Source: JBCBZH01 sp039815415
GTDB lineage: Bacteria; Bacteroidota; Rhodothermia; Rhodothermales; Rubricoccaceae
Reading direction: 5' to 3'
Assembly: GCA_039815415.1 (NCBI GenBank)
Contig: JBCBZH010000036.1
Coordinates: forward strand, 1-22,157
DNA: 22,157 bases
How positions within the stretch are numbered: the first letter of the stretch is position 1; the number at the start of each line of letters is the position of its first letter. The translations under genes and the position numbers were made by a program. Below, one piece after another: positions 21,662-22,157 of this stretch. A model generated the notes under the pieces. It worked only from the letters and a program-made list of their open reading frames with translations. It was not told where the DNA came from and did no database searches.

Positions 21662-21728
21662 GTGGAGCCGCAACGCGACCTCGGCCTCCCGAAGGATCTT
21701 CAGCGTTCGCTCCGGTCCCTGATTCGCC

Positions 21729-22157
21729 ATGACCGAATCCTTCCGCCTGCTCGTCTCTTCTCGGCTTCGCCTGCGCCCCCTCGAGTTGCAAGACGTCCCC
21801 GCCTTGCACTCACACTGGACTGACCCTGCCGTACGACGCTTCCTGTGGGACGACGAGGTCATCCCCGAAACCCAGGTCAGCGACATCATCGAAGAGAGCG
21901 AGCGCCTCTTTCGCCAGCACGGGTACGGTCTCTGGGCCCTCTGCAACACCGACGGCCTGATCGGCTGCGGAGGCTATTGGACGTTCCACGATCCTCCACA
22001 ACTCGAGTTGATTCTGAGCCTGTCTCCGGCCTACTGGCACCAAGGGCTTGCCTCTGAAGCTGCCACCCTCCTCATCGACTATGCGTTTGGCGAGTTGGGA
22101 TTTCCCGAGGTGCGCGCCAGCACGGACGCGCCGAACACCCACTCGCTGCGCCTGCTC
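21729..22157 (+). CDS. GNAT family N-acetyltransferase, N-terminal part
   Basis: The frame is open from ATG 21729 to the window end, giving 143 residues. It begins MTESFRLLVSSRLRLRPLELQDVPALHSHWTDPAVRRFLWDD, the usual start of RimJ/RimL-type GNAT acetyltransferases. LSPAYWHQGLASEAATLLIDYAFGELGFPEVRASTDAPNTHSLRLL holds the acetyl-CoA pyrophosphate-binding loop (Q-G-L-A-S) and the following helix and strand. Members acetylate amino groups of proteins or small molecules; the acceptor is unknown. About 30 residues are probably missing at the C-terminus. Confidence 0.88.
   Translation, partial: MTESFRLLVSSRLRLRPLELQDVPALHSHWTDPAVRRFLWDDEVIPETQVSDIIEESERLFRQHGYGLWALCNTDGLIGCGGYWTFHDPPQLELILSLSPAYWHQGLASEAATLLIDYAFGELGFPEVRASTDAPNTHSLRLL

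Overview
The window is G+C-rich bacterial chromosome. It most likely comes from a Rhodothermota/Bacteroidota-group organism; Rhodothermales or Rubricoccaceae-like is an inference. The supporting signs are the start of an Alternative Complex III operon (pentaheme ActA, then the Tat-exported molybdopterin-like ActB), a secreted beta-propeller-like protein ending in a type IX secretion (Por) sorting domain, few Shine-Dalgarno sequences, frequent GTG starts, and promoter-like boxes resembling the Bacteroidota -7 element TAnnTTTG. No rRNA, tRNA, CRISPR array, integrase or transposase gene was seen.

Layout: 1-1190 (minus) holds the actA-actB start of the respiratory Alternative Complex III. 1462-2847 (minus) is a MATE efflux pump. 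3182-4885 is a membrane PAS sensor histidine kinase. 4924-7023 is a GT2 glycosyltransferase fused to a degenerate sugar-phosphotransferase-like membrane module. Next comes a structured 350-bp gap with an 11-unit octanucleotide array. 7374-9195 is a compact cluster of accA, a 4HBT thioesterase and a DUF3052-type protein. 9325-10248 is nadC and 10331-12583 the secreted T9SS protein. 12711-13154 (minus) is an RlpA-family protein and 13401-14072 is plsY. 14134-14778 is an exported protein of unknown function. A GDSL esterase lipoprotein (14768-15520, minus) is divergent from an ABC ATPase (15642-16349) and an FtsX-type permease (17025-19562), the same arrangement as E. coli tesA / ybbA-ybbP. Here an A+T-richer unknown gene and a large palindromic element sit between ATPase and permease. 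19859-20404 is another A+T-richer orphan gene. 20577-21605 is a membrane iron-sulfur protein, and 21729 to the end is a GNAT acetyltransferase cut by the window edge.

The most striking non-gene signal is a short sequence, CGCCAGCTCG (extended consensus tCGCCAGCTCGag). I read it 21 times exactly in 22 kb on both strands, where well under one copy is expected by chance. Ten copies lie in about 2.6 kb of intergenic DNA. Several follow stop codons directly, and some form inverted pairs that would fold as terminator-like hairpins. The coding copies use all three reading frames and often fall in linkers or near termini. The behaviour resembles DNA uptake sequences (Neisseria, Haemophilus) or cyanobacterial HIP1, but I know of no description of this particular word.
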